This document shows positions 47,791 through 59,689 of a DNA stretch of 64,000 bases, in pieces; within the stretch, counting starts at the first letter, position 1, and the number at the start of each line of letters is the position of its first letter. The stretch is taken from the NCBI GenBank assembly GCA_036417435.1, contig CM070903.1:78423501-78487500 (forward strand), given 5' to 3'. Below the pieces are notes generated by a model. It saw only the letters and a list, made by a program, of their open reading frames with translations. It ran no database searches and was not told where the DNA came from. Origin of the DNA: Inia geoffrensis (Eukaryota; Chordata; Mammalia; Artiodactyla; Iniidae). A program made the translations under genes and the position numbers.

Positions 47791-48809
47791 TTATGCAAAT
47801 TCTGAGTACTGGAAGTTCCTCTACGGGACAGTTTTCTGGTTGCCTCTGCTTAGGTCCTATGGGTAGGCTGGTTCCAACTTCTTTTTAATCAGGTTTCCTA
47901 CTTGAGGTTCTTCCAAATAGCTCAGGTGGTATAAATTTGGCTTGCACACAGGTATAGTACTAAGATCTCAGTCTCTTACAGGTCACTTGGTTCATGCCTA
48001 TGACTTCAGAATCCATTGCTCAGTGAGAAGAGATTTCAGAGATTTTAAGACATTACACATATACAGAGCAGCACTTATTTGGCTTCTGGTTTATACTAAG
48101 AGCTCAGATACTGTCCTAACTGTATGTGGGGAATAAAGTCTTGACCAATTTTTGCATGTAGCATTAAAAATTCAAGTCACTAAAGCATATAACCTTATTT
48201 TCACAGAGGCAACATGTTGCAACTCTTGCTCATAGCTATGGCTCTGGGATTATTTTTTTTATTTCCGGCATCTGGATATTTCCCTTTATTTCTTTATAGG
48301 CTACCTAATTGTTTTTAATTTATTTAAAATACATTAGCCAGCATTAGCATGTGTTCAAAGTAAGAGCAAGAACTTCTGCACTATTAAGTCTGTCCTTTAG
48401 ACCAGAAGTCTGACTCTTCTGTTCCCTCAGTCTGCTTCTTTTTGAGTTTCTACCTATTTAATAGCCATTGCCCGTGTGAACAGATACTTTATGCTAGACC
48501 ACATCATATGTTAGCAGCCAGTTTATGGATTTGCTGCTTTCGGGCCAGTCTATGTTACTGAGCTGACTCAAAGAACAACACTAGTCAGCTTCTTTTAGTA
48601 GAGGTGATAGGTTGGGACATGGAAAGATATAAGGCCTGGTAGGCACTATTATTAACATATTTTGTATAGTCTGTAATGTAAAGTTCTAACTTATGAAATG
48701 AGTAGTAGATTGGATATTGCTTAAGAAATAATAGGGTCACATAATAGATATGCTAAATTATTTTTTGAAAGAGTGAGTACATCAGTGAATGAATGCTCTA
48801 TGTTTTCAT
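47791..48809. other. No gene or named repeat seen
   Basis: Unrecognised. Open frames of 64-68 codons have no recognisable product. Confidence 0.4.
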
Positions 48810-49010
48810 ATAGGCTCTGCCGTCATTTGATTTGAGCAAAAACTTCTCTGTTCCTCAATTTCCTCAACTTTAAAATAGTGAGAATAAAATTGGTTCTGCC
48901 TACTTCACAGGTTGTTACAAGGACAGAATCACAAGGAGGCAGAGTATGTGGAAATATTTTGAAACTGTAAAATGCTATATAAATGTGACTTATTGCTATT
49001 GCTATTGTCA
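48810..49010 (+). repeat. MIR SINE fossil
   Basis: The text 'tctctgttcctcaatttcctcaactttaaaatagtgagaataaaattggttctgcctacttcacaggttgttac...aaaatgctatataaatgtg' is a well-preserved MIR. Confidence 0.75.
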
Positions 49011-49209
49011 TAACATAACAGAAAGTTACATTTGGATTCACAAGACCATTTAGGTAGTCTTATTATAATCTGTGATCTGTAATGATAAAATAATAAAGCT
49101 GATTAATCATTAAGCCATTCTTGATCGTATTTCATTATCATAATACATCATTGGTGCCAAAAATGTAAACAACCATTTAAGAATCGTGCTGATTGAAATG
49201 TTAGGAGAC

Positions 49210-49385
49210 AGCCTGATTTGTGAAGAAAACTTAGTTTTTGGAACTAGATTTCTTTGGTTTTCAAATACAAGTTCTGCCATTTGATAGTTGTTGGATCTTG
49301 AGCAAGTTAGTTTCTCTGAATTTTGGTTATATAACTTTTGAAACGGGGATAATTATACCAGCTTCTGATTGTCGTAGGAATGGCA
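49210..49385 (+). repeat. MIR SINE fossil
   Basis: The text 'tttggttttcaaatacaagttctgccatttgatagttgttggatcttgagcaagttagtttctctgaattttgg' is the MIR core. It stands 200 bp from another plus-strand MIR. Confidence 0.7.
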
Positions 49386-50544
49386 TGATGTCCGTCAGTG
49401 AGGGTAGGTAGACCCTACTGTCCTTCGTCTCCTTCTCTCTCCAGCAAGTATCCTGCTGCTTCTCAATACAATCCTGTACAGCAAATTTTAGTCAGAGAGA
49501 TTGAAAACGTCTACATAGTTGGAAGAAGACATTTTACTCTTCTAAAGGAAAACACTGTCCATAAGCATAACTATTTATAAAGTGTACAGCTGTAGCTTTA
49601 TTTAGTACAGTTTTATCAATGTAAGCCATCACAAATGTGCTTCAAGAGATGGTCACTATCTGTGGTTAACTGAGCTTTATGGTCAGTCACTATGGACTGT
49701 TTCATGCAATTAAAGTAATTCCCTGAATAATTTTGAGTGCAGATATACAGCCTAGGATTTTCCAAATGAGGGTGTGTGTAACAAAACACTGTAGTGTGTT
49801 ATGGACATGCTGTTGACTATGATTCTGTTATACTCCAGAGGAAAATGTTGCTTTTATTTTCTGTCTTTTAACTTTTCAAAACATAATGTGTTTCACAAAA
49901 TAACTTACACTATATGTCTTTGATCTGCTCTTTAAAATTGGAAAGAAATTTTGCAATGTATTTGGAGAAGTTCTCTCTGTACCCTTTATGTGTAACCTTA
50001 CTCTGTTCTGTTCTGGGTTATTGGGAATTAACAATAATTGATTAGCTAACTTATTTATAGCTCTGAATAAAAATTTGAAACTCCTGAATAAAATATGATG
50101 AAAACTCTTCCTAAGGGTAAACAGGTTGATAAAATGTAATAGGAAGCAGACTTCTTTGAAATATTTTGATTTTAAACTTTTCTTTGTTTCCCTCAAGGGC
50201 AGGTTTTGTCTTCAGACTATGTGACTTGTGTTGAATATGAGCACTGTCATAATTGAATGAACCTTTAATTGTAGACTTTGGGTGGATTTCACAAGGAAGA
50301 ATTTCCCATTAATTAAATATCTTTTGCTAATTATTTCTGCATTAATGGCCTGACTGCTATTATTCATCCTGTGGGAATCATAAGTAAAGGTTTAGAGCTG
50401 AGGAAAACAGTCCTGCATGAGGTCTTTCCTTCCCACTGCCTAAGAGACTCACTGTTTCTGTTCTGGGTCCTAGAAGACCCAATAATTCATGGGAGCTTGG
50501 GCTTTGATTACTGGACACAGGACTTCTGACTCTCCATCATATAA
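49386..50544. other. No gene or named repeat seen
   Basis: Unrecognised old DNA. A 106-codon antisense frame (49876-50196) has no recognisable product. Confidence 0.4.
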
Positions 50545-50945
50545 AGTAGTTGTATTAGTCATGGTTCTTTTATTTATAAATGGAAGACACCCACTCCAAC
50601 TGTCTTAAGGGGGAAAAAAGGAAATTTTTTACTTTATATGATTGAAAAGTCCAGGGATAGAAAATACTTTAGATATTGCTGGACCCAGGGACTCATAGTA
50701 CTTCAGGAGTCATTCTCTCTTCATCTCTTGGCTCCTCTGTTGGTTTTATTCAGGTGGTCTCTTCCCACAAAACAAGGAAGGTTGTAGCAGCTCCTATTCT
50801 CTCAGTAATCCCATCAAAATATTATATTTCTTTCTGAAAATTCTAATAGTAATCCCATTTCTTTGGATGGATTTGGGCCATGTGACTTTTATAATCTAAT
50901 TATAGAAGTCAGGGAAATACTACTGATTGGGTGTGCTTAAATCAT
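50545..50945 (+). repeat. Ancient interspersed repeat, family not named
   Basis: The text 'ttgtattagtcatggttctttta', 'aaaagtccagggatag', 'gctggacccagggactcatagtacttcaggagtcattctctcttcatctcttggctcctctg' follows a widely dispersed mammalian repeat that I recognise but cannot name with certainty. Confidence 0.5.
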
Positions 50946-51394
50946 ATACCCTCTTCTGAAGCTAATCCTAGCTGTGAAACAAGGATTGAAAGAAGGAAAG
51001 AGTTGGATACCCTCAAAAAATGAGAATTTTATTACTGTGAAATGGGGGAATGGATACCAAGATGTAAAAAAGAAAAGAAATCCGTCATCGTGCATTTGCC
51101 AAGAATGTGATATACGTGTTGAGCCTGAAATAATGAATGAACAAAAGTTCCATAAGGTGAACAAGTAGCTGTAGGAGATAGAGTAGTGGGCATTTGAGGC
51201 AAAGGGGGCAGGAAGACATAGGGATGGTTAAAGAGTGTGATAGTTTGGAGAAACGAGAGTAGGTTGCTGTTATGGCTAAATCTCATAGTAACCACCTCCT
51301 TGCAGTTTCACTTTTGGCAGGGACATGGCACTTGAGATGCTAGGCATTCTAAGGACAAAAAATTTAAAAATCATACTGTACAAGTTTAGGTTGA
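50946..51394. other. No gene or named repeat seen
   Basis: Unrecognised. Opposed frames of 64-87 codons overlap here with no known product. Confidence 0.4.
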
Positions 51395-51870
51395 TATGTA
51401 CAATGGAATATAGCTCAGCCATTAAGAAAGAATGAAATAATGCCATTTACAGCAACATGGGTGGACCTAGTGATGTCATACTGAGTGAAGTCAGACAGAG
51501 AAAGACAAATATCATATGATATCGCTTATATGTGGAATCTTAAATAATGGTATGAATGATCTTATTTACAAAACAGAATTAGAGTCACACATGTAGAAAA
51601 TAATCTTATAGTTACCAGGGGGGAGAGGGGGAGGGATAAATTGGGAGATTTGGTTTGACATATAAACACTACTATTTAGAAAATAGATAACTAATAAGGA
51701 TACTGTATTTCCCAGGGAACTCTACTCAATACTGTGTAATGGCCTATATGTGAAAAGAATCTAAAATAGAGTGGATATATGTATACGTATAATGATTCAC
51801 TTTGCTGTACAGCAGAAAGTAACACAACACTGTAAATCAACTATACTCCAATAAAAAAAAAAAAAACAGC
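51395..51870 (+). mobile_element. L1 3' end, strongly 5'-truncated
   Basis: The text runs from 'caatggaatatagctcagccattaagaaagaatgaaataatgcc' through 'agttaccaggggggagagggg' to 'tactccaataaaaaaaa', with AATAAA and an A-tail (51851-51866). It is well preserved. An imperfect duplication of 'agtttaggttgatat' on the left and 'agttaggttgaaat' on the right (about 51383 and 51872) is a plausible target site. Confidence 0.88.
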
Positions 51871-52114
51871 AAAGTTAGGTTGAAATACAAAAGTTAACAT
51901 TCAGTAGTAACCGAGGTTGGCTTGATCATTGCTGGACAATGGCTTATAAAGCGCCTACCATGGCTGAGACCTTAGGGAGCATGGAGAAACTATGCAAACG
52001 ACAATAGTCATGCTTTCAAGAAACTCTTATTAGGGCCCTATAAAACATGTAAACAAATCATTATATACGGGACAGGAAGAAAAGATCCTAGTCCTTATCC
52101 CTCACACTTCCATT

Positions 52115-52378
52115 AATATGGGTCAGGAGATGGGCTTCCTTGGTGGCGCAGTGGTTGAGAGTTCGCCTGAGTTCACCTGCCGATGCAGGGGACACAAGTT
52201 CATGCCCCGGTCCGGGAGGATTCCAGGAAGATCCCACATGCCTCAGAGCGGCTGGGCCCGTGAACCATGGCCGCTGAGCCTGCGCGTCCGGAGCCTGTGA
52301 TCCACAACGGGAGAGGCCACAACAGTGAGAGGCCCGCGTACCGCAAAAAAAAAAAAAAAAAAAATATGGGTCAGGAGA
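52115..52378 (+). mobile_element. CHR-2 type SINE, mosaic with two internal duplications
   Basis: The copy (52131-52362) has A box TGGCGCAGTGG and a perfect 16-bp target duplication AATATGGGTCAGGAGA (52115-52130 and 52363-52378). It carries two short tandem duplications: GAGTTCGCCT/GAGTTCACCT (52159-52178) and GGAGGATTCCA/GGAAGATCCCA (52215-52236). After the second, the sequence follows the 44.1-kb subfamily (CCTCAGAGCGG, GTGAACCATGG). Before it, the copy follows the common CHR-2 form. Confidence 0.95.
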
Positions 52379-54940
52379 GAGCCCCAGAATTGTTTGTACT
52401 CCTGGAAAGAACCCCGAATCCTTCTAAACCCAGCACACACAGTGTCACCACCTTTTTGTTCCTAGAGAATATTGGGACCAACCCCTTTATGTTCTGGTTC
52501 TGTTTGCATCAGCTATGGCCATAAAAAACTCCCTGGTCATCTCAAGATTGTTAAACTCACCTCGTCATAGGTCTTTTTATAATCTCCTCCCCAACTCCCA
52601 AACAAACTACCTGATCCAATCTCCCATCCATTCCTTTGCTGGGATTCATCAGATCAATTTCATCACAGGTGACACATAAATCCAAGGTTCTGAGAATACA
52701 TTCATCTTCTTCATTACAATCCACACATGGTTCTGTCCTTCTCATTTTTGACCTCATTCCCTTCCCTTCCTCAAGCCACTTTTCACCAGGGCCTCTGGAA
52801 GTCATGGTCGGCAATAGAACTTCCAATGTCCTTTATCTCTTCTCTGTATATTCCCTTCTCTTCTTACTCTAACAGAAGCTGGTTTACCCAGAAGACACTG
52901 TTTCTTCTCTAGCCTTCTCAGGTAGTGGCTATTTTCTTCCTATACTCATACAACTGACCTGGCAGTAACATGTGTCCTCCTTGCTCTGTGTTGCTTCTTC
53001 TAGACCACTGTCGTCCCTCCTCTATAAAATCCTCCAGCTTTGAATTTCATGTATACCACCCAGATAGCCTCCTGAATGCAATCATATCCCAGTTCCTCAT
53101 CTCTCTCGCTCATCTTGTGATTTTAACAGCTGGATCTCTGTCCCTCTATGAAAAGTACTGCCTTAATTCTTGGTGATTCAAATAGTCACATAGAGTATGT
53201 TTGCAATACTTCAGCCTCTCAGTTCTTGATCTCCTCCTCACTAGTGGTCCTATCTTCCATCTACCTCACTTCCTCACTGCACTAATTTACCTTCAATGTC
53301 ATGAGGATGAATAATTTCAATTTCTTTATAATCTCAGTTTCAAGTGCCTGCTATCATTTCTTACCTTTCTAGCTCACTAGACCTAGATACTCGTATTCCA
53401 ACAATTGTCTGACCTTACCAAGACCTCTAATCTATTTATCTTACCATTTTTCACTATTCCTAAATTTTCTTGTGTTCTAACTTTAATTCTCATGTGACTT
53501 AAATTCCACAGTCAATCAACATAATCATATCTTTGCTGACATTATCCATCCCCATTCTAGTCAAAGCCACCTCTCCACCCACTTACCACCTGCATGGATA
53601 TAGGCAAATGGGTAGAAAAAAAACACACAACCATGATGACTGATCTCATAACAGTTTCATGACCACCATCCTCCAGTAGACTCTTAATTTCCCCTGAAAT
53701 AATAGTACATTGCCCAGGATTTTTCACTTTCTTACCCTCCTTGATGACTATTTCATATCTGGCCCATTTGTCTCAAATACCCCTTCTCTCGTTCTTACTC
53801 TAGACTGATTACTTTGATTAGTTTTTCACTTAGAAAGCAATAGAAGAGAGCCAGAAAAGACAGTCCTCAAATTCCGAGCACTGTATCTACTTACCTACCA
53901 GCAACCTCCTGTTACTCTGAACTTTGTGCTATTTAAGGAAACCTTTCTATTTGTGCACTACATTCAATTTATACACATTTATTCTTCCAACAATTTTCTT
54001 CTCTCTATTCTGCATCTTTAATTTTTCCCTTTCTACTTATCTACCTGTCCATGTGCAACTAAATATGGGTAATGAGAAACACACAAGTGTGCTGAATGTT
54101 CTCACATCAAAATCAGGAATACCACTCTGAGGTGAAGCTTTATTTATCGTTATTATTTTCATCAGCATGGGGGTAACAATAACAAAGCACTTCTTGTTGC
54201 CACTTCCACCTCAAAACAATTCACTCCTCTGTTCCCACCTCAAAAAACTACACTTCTCTGTTCTTGAAGTAAAATTCCTTTAAGAATTATTTTACTTTCT
54301 GTAAAAGGAAAAGGAAAAAATAAAGTGGCAGTTTTGATAGGGGGGAAGATCAGAGATTCAGTTTTGTTTTGTTTTTTTAAGTTCAAAATGTTTAAGACTT
54401 CAAAGTGATGATGCTTACGAGTCAGCTTAGCACCGGGAACTTGCCATTCAAGAGAAAGGACTAAACAGGCTGTTTAGTATTAAACATGTATTTATATGTT
54501 GAAATGCAAAATTATTTGAATATGAACATATTAGAAAAAGGTGGATTCTCTTTGCCCTCTTTTTTGAACTTATTCAGAGCAGGAGTTTGCTCCCACCACT
54601 CTGCAAAACTCTTCTTGTCAAACTTACCAATATTCTCTATGTTGCAAAATTCGATAGTCAATTCTCATCCTCATCTCACTTGATCCAGTCCCAGGGTTTC
54701 ATTTACTGATCATTTCCTTCACTGTGAAGTACTATCTTCCCTTGACTTCCAGGGCTCTATATTCTCCATGGTTTTATTTGTTTGTTTGTTTTTTCTTTAC
54801 AGACTTCCTATTGGTTCCTTCTCATCATTTTGAACTTCCATCACTGGGATGGCTCAGGGATACTTTGGACCTTTTCTTTTTTCCAGTACATCCACCTTTT
54901 TCTAATATGTTCATATTGAAATAATATTTGTACTTCAGTA

Positions 54941-54990
54941 TGAATACATCCTGTTTAGATGTATTCATCTAATGTATTTAGATGTATTCA
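54941..54990. repeat. Short direct and inverted repeat cluster
   Basis: TGAATACATC (54941-54950) is the inverse of GATGTATTCA, which occurs twice (54958-54967 and 54981-54990), giving a small hairpin plus a direct repeat. Confidence 0.85.
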
Positions 54991-55299
54991 GGCCAAAACT
55001 ATGAATTTAAACTTAAGCTCCATTCATATTTTAATATCCTTCTTCTAATATGTCAGAAAATCCTGTAAGCTTAACTTTCAAAATGCATAGTTTGCAACCA
55101 CTTCTCATTGCTCCCTTGCTAAACATGCTGATCCAAATCCTCATTTTCTCTCACTTAGTGTTCTGCAGTAGCCTCTCACATCCATTCTTGTTCTCCTATA
55201 GTTTATTCTTCGCAAAACAGACAGAATGTCCTGATAAGATATAAGGTATATCATGTCACTCTTCTATTCAGAGCCCTCCAAGAGATCCCATATCTAAGT

Positions 55300-55760
55300 A
55301 TCTTTGTGTGTTTCCTAGATACTATTTTTATGTTCAAAGGGGCTGAACTTGTTAGATCTCATCTACCAGATTTCTTGATTTCTAGATTCTGGTTGGAGTC
55401 AACAATGAGAGGAACTAACCAGAAACTGGTGGGCAGAAGGAGAGTGAGGTCTAGGTATCTCTTCCTACTATTATATCATCAACAAGTGTTAGCTGTTTCC
55501 CTGAAAGCCACAGCTGCTGTGTAGCAGCCCATTCCATATAGACACCTCTGGTGTCTCTTTCTCCTTGCCAGTTTAGGCCTAGGGTAATAACGCTGCCCAC
55601 TGTTACTAGTACTGGCTACTGTGCTATCTCATATTAAGTTTATTTAACCTTTTGCACACATTTGTAAATTAAAAATTAATTAAACTCTCCTTAAATTTCT
55701 CACTTTAGATATGCCATCTGATTCCTGCTGAGACTATGATTGCCTTTGTTGTTCCATTTG
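55300..55760 (+). repeat. Ancient LTR-like repeat within the L2
   Basis: The end 'aattaaactctccttaaatttctcactttagatatgccatctgattcctgctgagactatgattg' resembles the end of a common old mammalian repeat ('aaactctcctcaaattac...tgccatctgtttcctgc'). L2-like text continues on both sides. The family is unresolved. Confidence 0.4.
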
Positions 55761-55904
55761 GAGTAAACTGAAAGGACTTTACAATGGTCTACAAGGACAC
55801 ATGTTATTGCTACTTTACTCCAGTGCCTCTGATTTCATTCCCTATTCTTCCACATGTTCCTTGTGCTCCATAAACCAACCGTAGGAGTCACAGTGCTCCT
55901 TGCT

Positions 55905-55926
55905 TTTTTCTTTTTTTTTTTTTTTT
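55905..55926 (+). repeat. T-rich run
   Basis: A T-run of about 20 bp interrupted by one C, possibly the tail of an unrecognised antisense retroposon. Confidence 0.8.
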
Positions 55927-55999
55927 GATATCTTATGGATTTTACATTTGCTATTAATTCTCTTCACTCCTCTACCACCTCATTTATGTCTTTACTCAG

Positions 56000-56239
56000 A
56001 AGCCATCTTCTGGGGCTTCCCTGGTGGCACAGTGGTTGAGAGTTCGCCTGCCGATGCGGGGGACACAGGTTCGTGCCCCGGTCTGGGAGGATCCCACATG
56101 CCGCAGAGCGGCTGGGCCCGTGAGCCATGGCCACTGAGCCAGCACGTCTGGAGCCTGTGCTCTGCAACAGGAGAGGCCACAACAGTGAGAGGCCCGCGTA
56201 CCACAAAAAAAAAAAAAAAAAAAAAAAAAGCCACCTTCT
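56000..56239 (+). mobile_element. CHR-2 type SINE
   Basis: A full copy (56012-56227) with a long A-tail (about 56205-56229). The target duplication AAGCCATCTTCT / AAGCCACCTTCT (56000-56011 and 56228-56239) has one mismatch. It lies inside the L2 fossil. Frames of 72-122 codons across it are artefacts. Confidence 0.95.
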
Positions 56240-56539
56240 CCTTGTGGCTTTCTATGAACACTATTTAAAATGGAAAGTCCCCTCCCAATACTCCTTATCC
56301 CGTGTCTCTTCTTTATCTAAATCCTTAGAACTTATCACTATATAACATACTCTGTATCTTACTTACTTTACTTTTTGCCTGTTTCCACTAGAATGTAAGC
56401 CTAAGGAGAGAAAGAAATTTGATCTGTTTTGTTCACTGATGTGTTTTGAGTTTTTACAAAAGTGCTGGGCACAGAGTAGATGCTCAGTTAATATTGTTGA
56501 ATGAGTGAATGAATGAAAAAACAGGAAAAATGCAATGAG

Positions 56540-57015
56540 AGATTTAATAGGAAAGAAAATATTTTCAGCTAATAGTATCAGAAAAATGATATTTGAACTG
56601 CACTTTGAGAGTGGACATGGCTGATGAGTAGAAGAGTTTTCCCAGGAAGTAACAATCGGAACAAAGTCACATTGATGGAAAAGTACTCAAGAAACATTGT
56701 TTTTCAGTTGGATTGGAGTGTTGACTGCAGAAGCAGGAAAGAAGTAAGTTGTTGAAGACAGGCTCAGACTAGAGAACAGAGTATCCCAAGTGCAGGGTAA
56801 AGCAAACCAAAACAAGTTTTATTGTTTTGGAAAAGAGGTGCAGACTCTTTGGGACTTAAAGCGAAGTTTCATGGTCCAAGATGTATCCTAGAAAGGTGGT
56901 ATACACAAGAGTTTAGAGAAGGAAGAGTAGAGTCATTGAGAGAAACTAGAAAAGCTATTACAAGAGGTGATGAGTCCTGAACCACAGTAGTTGTGATGAA
57001 CATGGAAAGGAGGGC
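56540..57015 (-). mobile_element. L2 LINE fossil (antisense)
   Basis: The text 'atatttgaactgcactttgagagtggacatggctgatgagtagaagagttttcccaggaag' followed by 'ttggattggagtgttgactgcagaagcaggaa' resembles the complement of the L2 3' half. It is opposite in orientation to the long L2 immediately to its left. Confidence 0.5.
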
Positions 57016-57889
57016 TGTAAGATGTATTGTCTTGTAAGAGTTTCTTGACCCTTAGAGTAAACAAATATATTATGCAGGGTGTTTGGAAGAACTGATCTCT
57101 TAATTACCAATTAACCCTGAATCAGCACAGTACTTTATTCATTTTTCCCATATCATCTGAATTTTAAAACAATAAACAGGTTTAATTTTCTTCTTCTTAA
57201 ACACATTAACGAGAAATACTCTATGGTACACTGTAGGTAGAAAGTGTTTATCACAGCTTAATGTCCTGTCATTTTGAGCCTATTTAATAACAAGATCACA
57301 AATAGAACATCTGCAAATGAGCATGATGCTGATTCCAGCATCAGCTGTAATTGCAAATAATGTGGAGCAGGGTTGGGAGTCCTTTATTTGTGGGTGACAA
57401 CAAGGACAGGCATGGTACAGCTGGGAGTCTTTCTACCCCTACTTGATCATGGATCATCTGTCCCCAAGCAATGCCAAGGGTAAAATTTAGCGGTGTTGGA
57501 TGTGGTGTTGGGAGTCCCAGGATTCCAATATTGAAATTCATTTTACACAGTGATGAACAAAATCCTAAAATGGTACCTTTTATAAAACACTGCATCTATA
57601 ATGGAGTGGAGATGGAAGAACGAAAGAGGCAAGGCTCTATTACTTTGTTTCCAATGATATTGGTCATAATTATTTATTTATTTAACAAAACATCAGTGGA
57701 AAAATGTTATGTTCTCGTCTTCTTGCTAAGTGCTTAAATTAGAAATTCAGTATATAGTATCTGTCCAGAGACACTTAAAGGATAGTAGGTGAAAGAGAAA
57801 TGCAGAAATGCTTAATTCAATAACAGAAGTCTTACGAACAATACAACTGCAGAGGAAGGAGTATCCAACTCTACCAGGGAAATTTCATA
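57016..57889. other. No gene or named repeat seen
   Basis: Unrecognised. Overlapping opposed frames of 84 and 88 codons (57341-57737) have no known product. Confidence 0.4.
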
Positions 57890-58110
57890 GGTCTGAAAAC
57901 ATTTGAACTGAACTTGAGGCATTGGCAGAGCTCTAACATGAAGGAGGAAAAGAGTGGGCATTCCAAGCAGAAGTAACATTAGCAAAGGCATATAGAGCAT
58001 AAAAGTGCATGTCATGTTCAGAAAATAGAGTGTTAGTGTGTATGCAGCTCACATTCTTAGAATTCCTGGGGAGAAGAGAAAAATTTTGAAAGACTTTTGG
58101 GAAATAGATG
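57890..58110 (-). mobile_element. L2 LINE fossil (antisense)
   Basis: The text 'catttgaactgaacttgaggcattggcag...gagtgggcattccaagcagaagtaacattagcaaaggcatatagagcataaaagtgcatgtcatgttcag' is a clear L2 complement. Confidence 0.65.
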
Positions 58111-58344
58111 AACAAGAGTTGATGAACAAATGACTCAGGATGAATGGAGAGGAGAGAACTCTGAGATCTTTATTCACTTTGGGCAACTCAACTAGCATTT
58201 TATATACTTATGAAGAATCAATTCCTTAGACATCTGACTTTGGATTACTCGGAAGGAATCATAGATTGTACCTTGAAACACACAGGAAAGTCTTGCTTCA
58301 TTATTATTATATCAACTCCTAGAATATCAGAGATAGAAAGGCAC

Positions 58345-58470
58345 ATAGTGATCCTTGAATTGTATTGATGGGGAAACTATGGCACAGTTAGTGATTTGCT
58401 CAGCATCTCACAGTAAAAGAATTATAGTTTGAATTAGAACTCAGATCTCCTAACTCCATAGATGTTGCTG
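58345..58470 (-). repeat. MIR fossil (antisense)
   Basis: The text 'ttgatggggaaactatggcacagttagtgatttgctcagcatctcacagtaaaag...gaactcagatctcctaactcc' is the complement of the MIR core. Confidence 0.65.
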
Positions 58471-59360
58471 TTTATACACTATATAATTTCAAAAGCAGTT
58501 TCCATTTATTTCTTGGCATGGTGAAATATATGGACATATATCACAATAGAAAGGTCACTTGGATTTTTGTTTGGGTAAAAGATAAGGGCATAAAGCTGTT
58601 AAGAATTCAGAAGGTAACATTTTTTTCAATCTAATTTACAAAGTAGTGACCTTAGAACTTGAGATTAAAATTGGTTTAGAGAAATTGGAGGCAACAGAGT
58701 TGACCTGTGAAGAGGCTCCATGTAAACTTAATGTATCTTCTCAAAGCTACTGGCACCAAGCAGTGACAGAAAACAGATAACGGAGGAGAAGAGAAGTAAG
58801 CTGTTTAGCTTTACATGTGAGAAATGCATGTTACAGGAACTAGGTCTAAACAGACAGAAGTACTCTTTACTATTTATTATTATTAAGTCTTATCGAGAAG
58901 AAGACTTGCGTCTCTTAAACATTCTTCCAACTATCACTAGACCTTGGATGCTGGTATGTATGTATGTGAGAGGGGAGGGGGTTATTTATGCATTACTAAG
59001 TAAACCAAAGAAACAAAATTATAACATCCTACAGAGTGTCTAGTCTAATTCTATCCATTTGGGGTAGGGGTCTTAGAAGTCTGAGATACAGGAGAGAAAT
59101 GACTTGATTATTAATATATAATCATTTCATTTTAGAGCTAAGACAAGAACCTGGGCTACTTCAAAGAGAGCAATTACCTGCTCATCCTTCCTCCTGCAGC
59201 AGCTGCTTTTTGGAATAAACAGTCACTTCCAATCTCTTTAGAGCAAGCCCAGAATAAAAGTTCTATTTCAGGACTCAACCCTGGACCAAGAATATGGCTA
59301 ACCACCTCCATTTATCTCATCCATCTGCAGTTTTCAGAGCCTGCCTGTCTCTTTGTCGAG
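58471..59360. other. No gene or named repeat seen
   Basis: Unrecognised old DNA. Confidence 0.4.
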
Positions 59361-59364
59361 TAGA

Positions 59365-59448
59365 ACAGAAAGAGGGGAGGGGAGGAAAAGAAAGAGAGAA
59401 AGAAGAGAGAGATAAACAAGAGACAGAAAGAGAGACAGAGACAGAGAT
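59365..59448 (+). repeat. GA-rich low-complexity tract
   Basis: An almost pure purine stretch of GA, GGA and GAAA units. The Ser-rich antisense frame across it is an artefact. Confidence 0.9.
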
Positions 59449-59689
59449 ACCAGGACTGCAGATGATATAATTCTTCCCCATTCTATAATCTCTCACCAGA
59501 CAGAAGAAATGCCCTAGCCAGAACAAGATAGTTAGCTCTCATTTGAGTTGTGGTATCACTACAGCTAGTTAGCTTACCAGGTTAGGGATGAAGTTAGGAA
59601 GGCTAAGAACCAGTCACTTTCCTTTTCTGGACTTCAATTTAACTGAAAAATAAAGGGCTTTCTATGTTACAGTACTGGCTTTAAAATAT

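Larger units (their letters stand above)
52560..56515 (+). mobile_element. Near full-length L2 LINE fossil
   Basis: Segments appear in consensus order. The endonuclease region (about 53150-53400) has a broken echo of the 'GDFN...SQFL DLL' block, from 'cttggtgattcaaatagtcacat' to 'tctcagttcttgatctcctcc'. The RT region follows (about 54600-54775: 'caaacttaccaatattctctatgttgcaaaattcgatagtcaattctcatcctcatctcacttgatcc'). The central 3' segments lie at 55050-55290. The L2 terminal sentence is at 56240-56515 ('ctagaatgtaagcctaag...gtgctgggcacagagtagatgctcagttaatattgttgaatgagtgaatg'). It is interrupted by an LTR-like repeat (about 55300-55760) and a SINE. All reading frames are destroyed. Confidence 0.65.

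Noticed and set aside
52557..52872. Opposed 89- and 78-codon frames, the former acidic and Cys-containing
   Set aside because: They lie at the 5' part of the L2 fossil with no recognisable zinc-binding spacing and no exon signals.
59317..59526. Ser-rich 69-codon antisense frame as a secreted peptide
   Set aside because: It is the translation of a GA-rich low-complexity tract.
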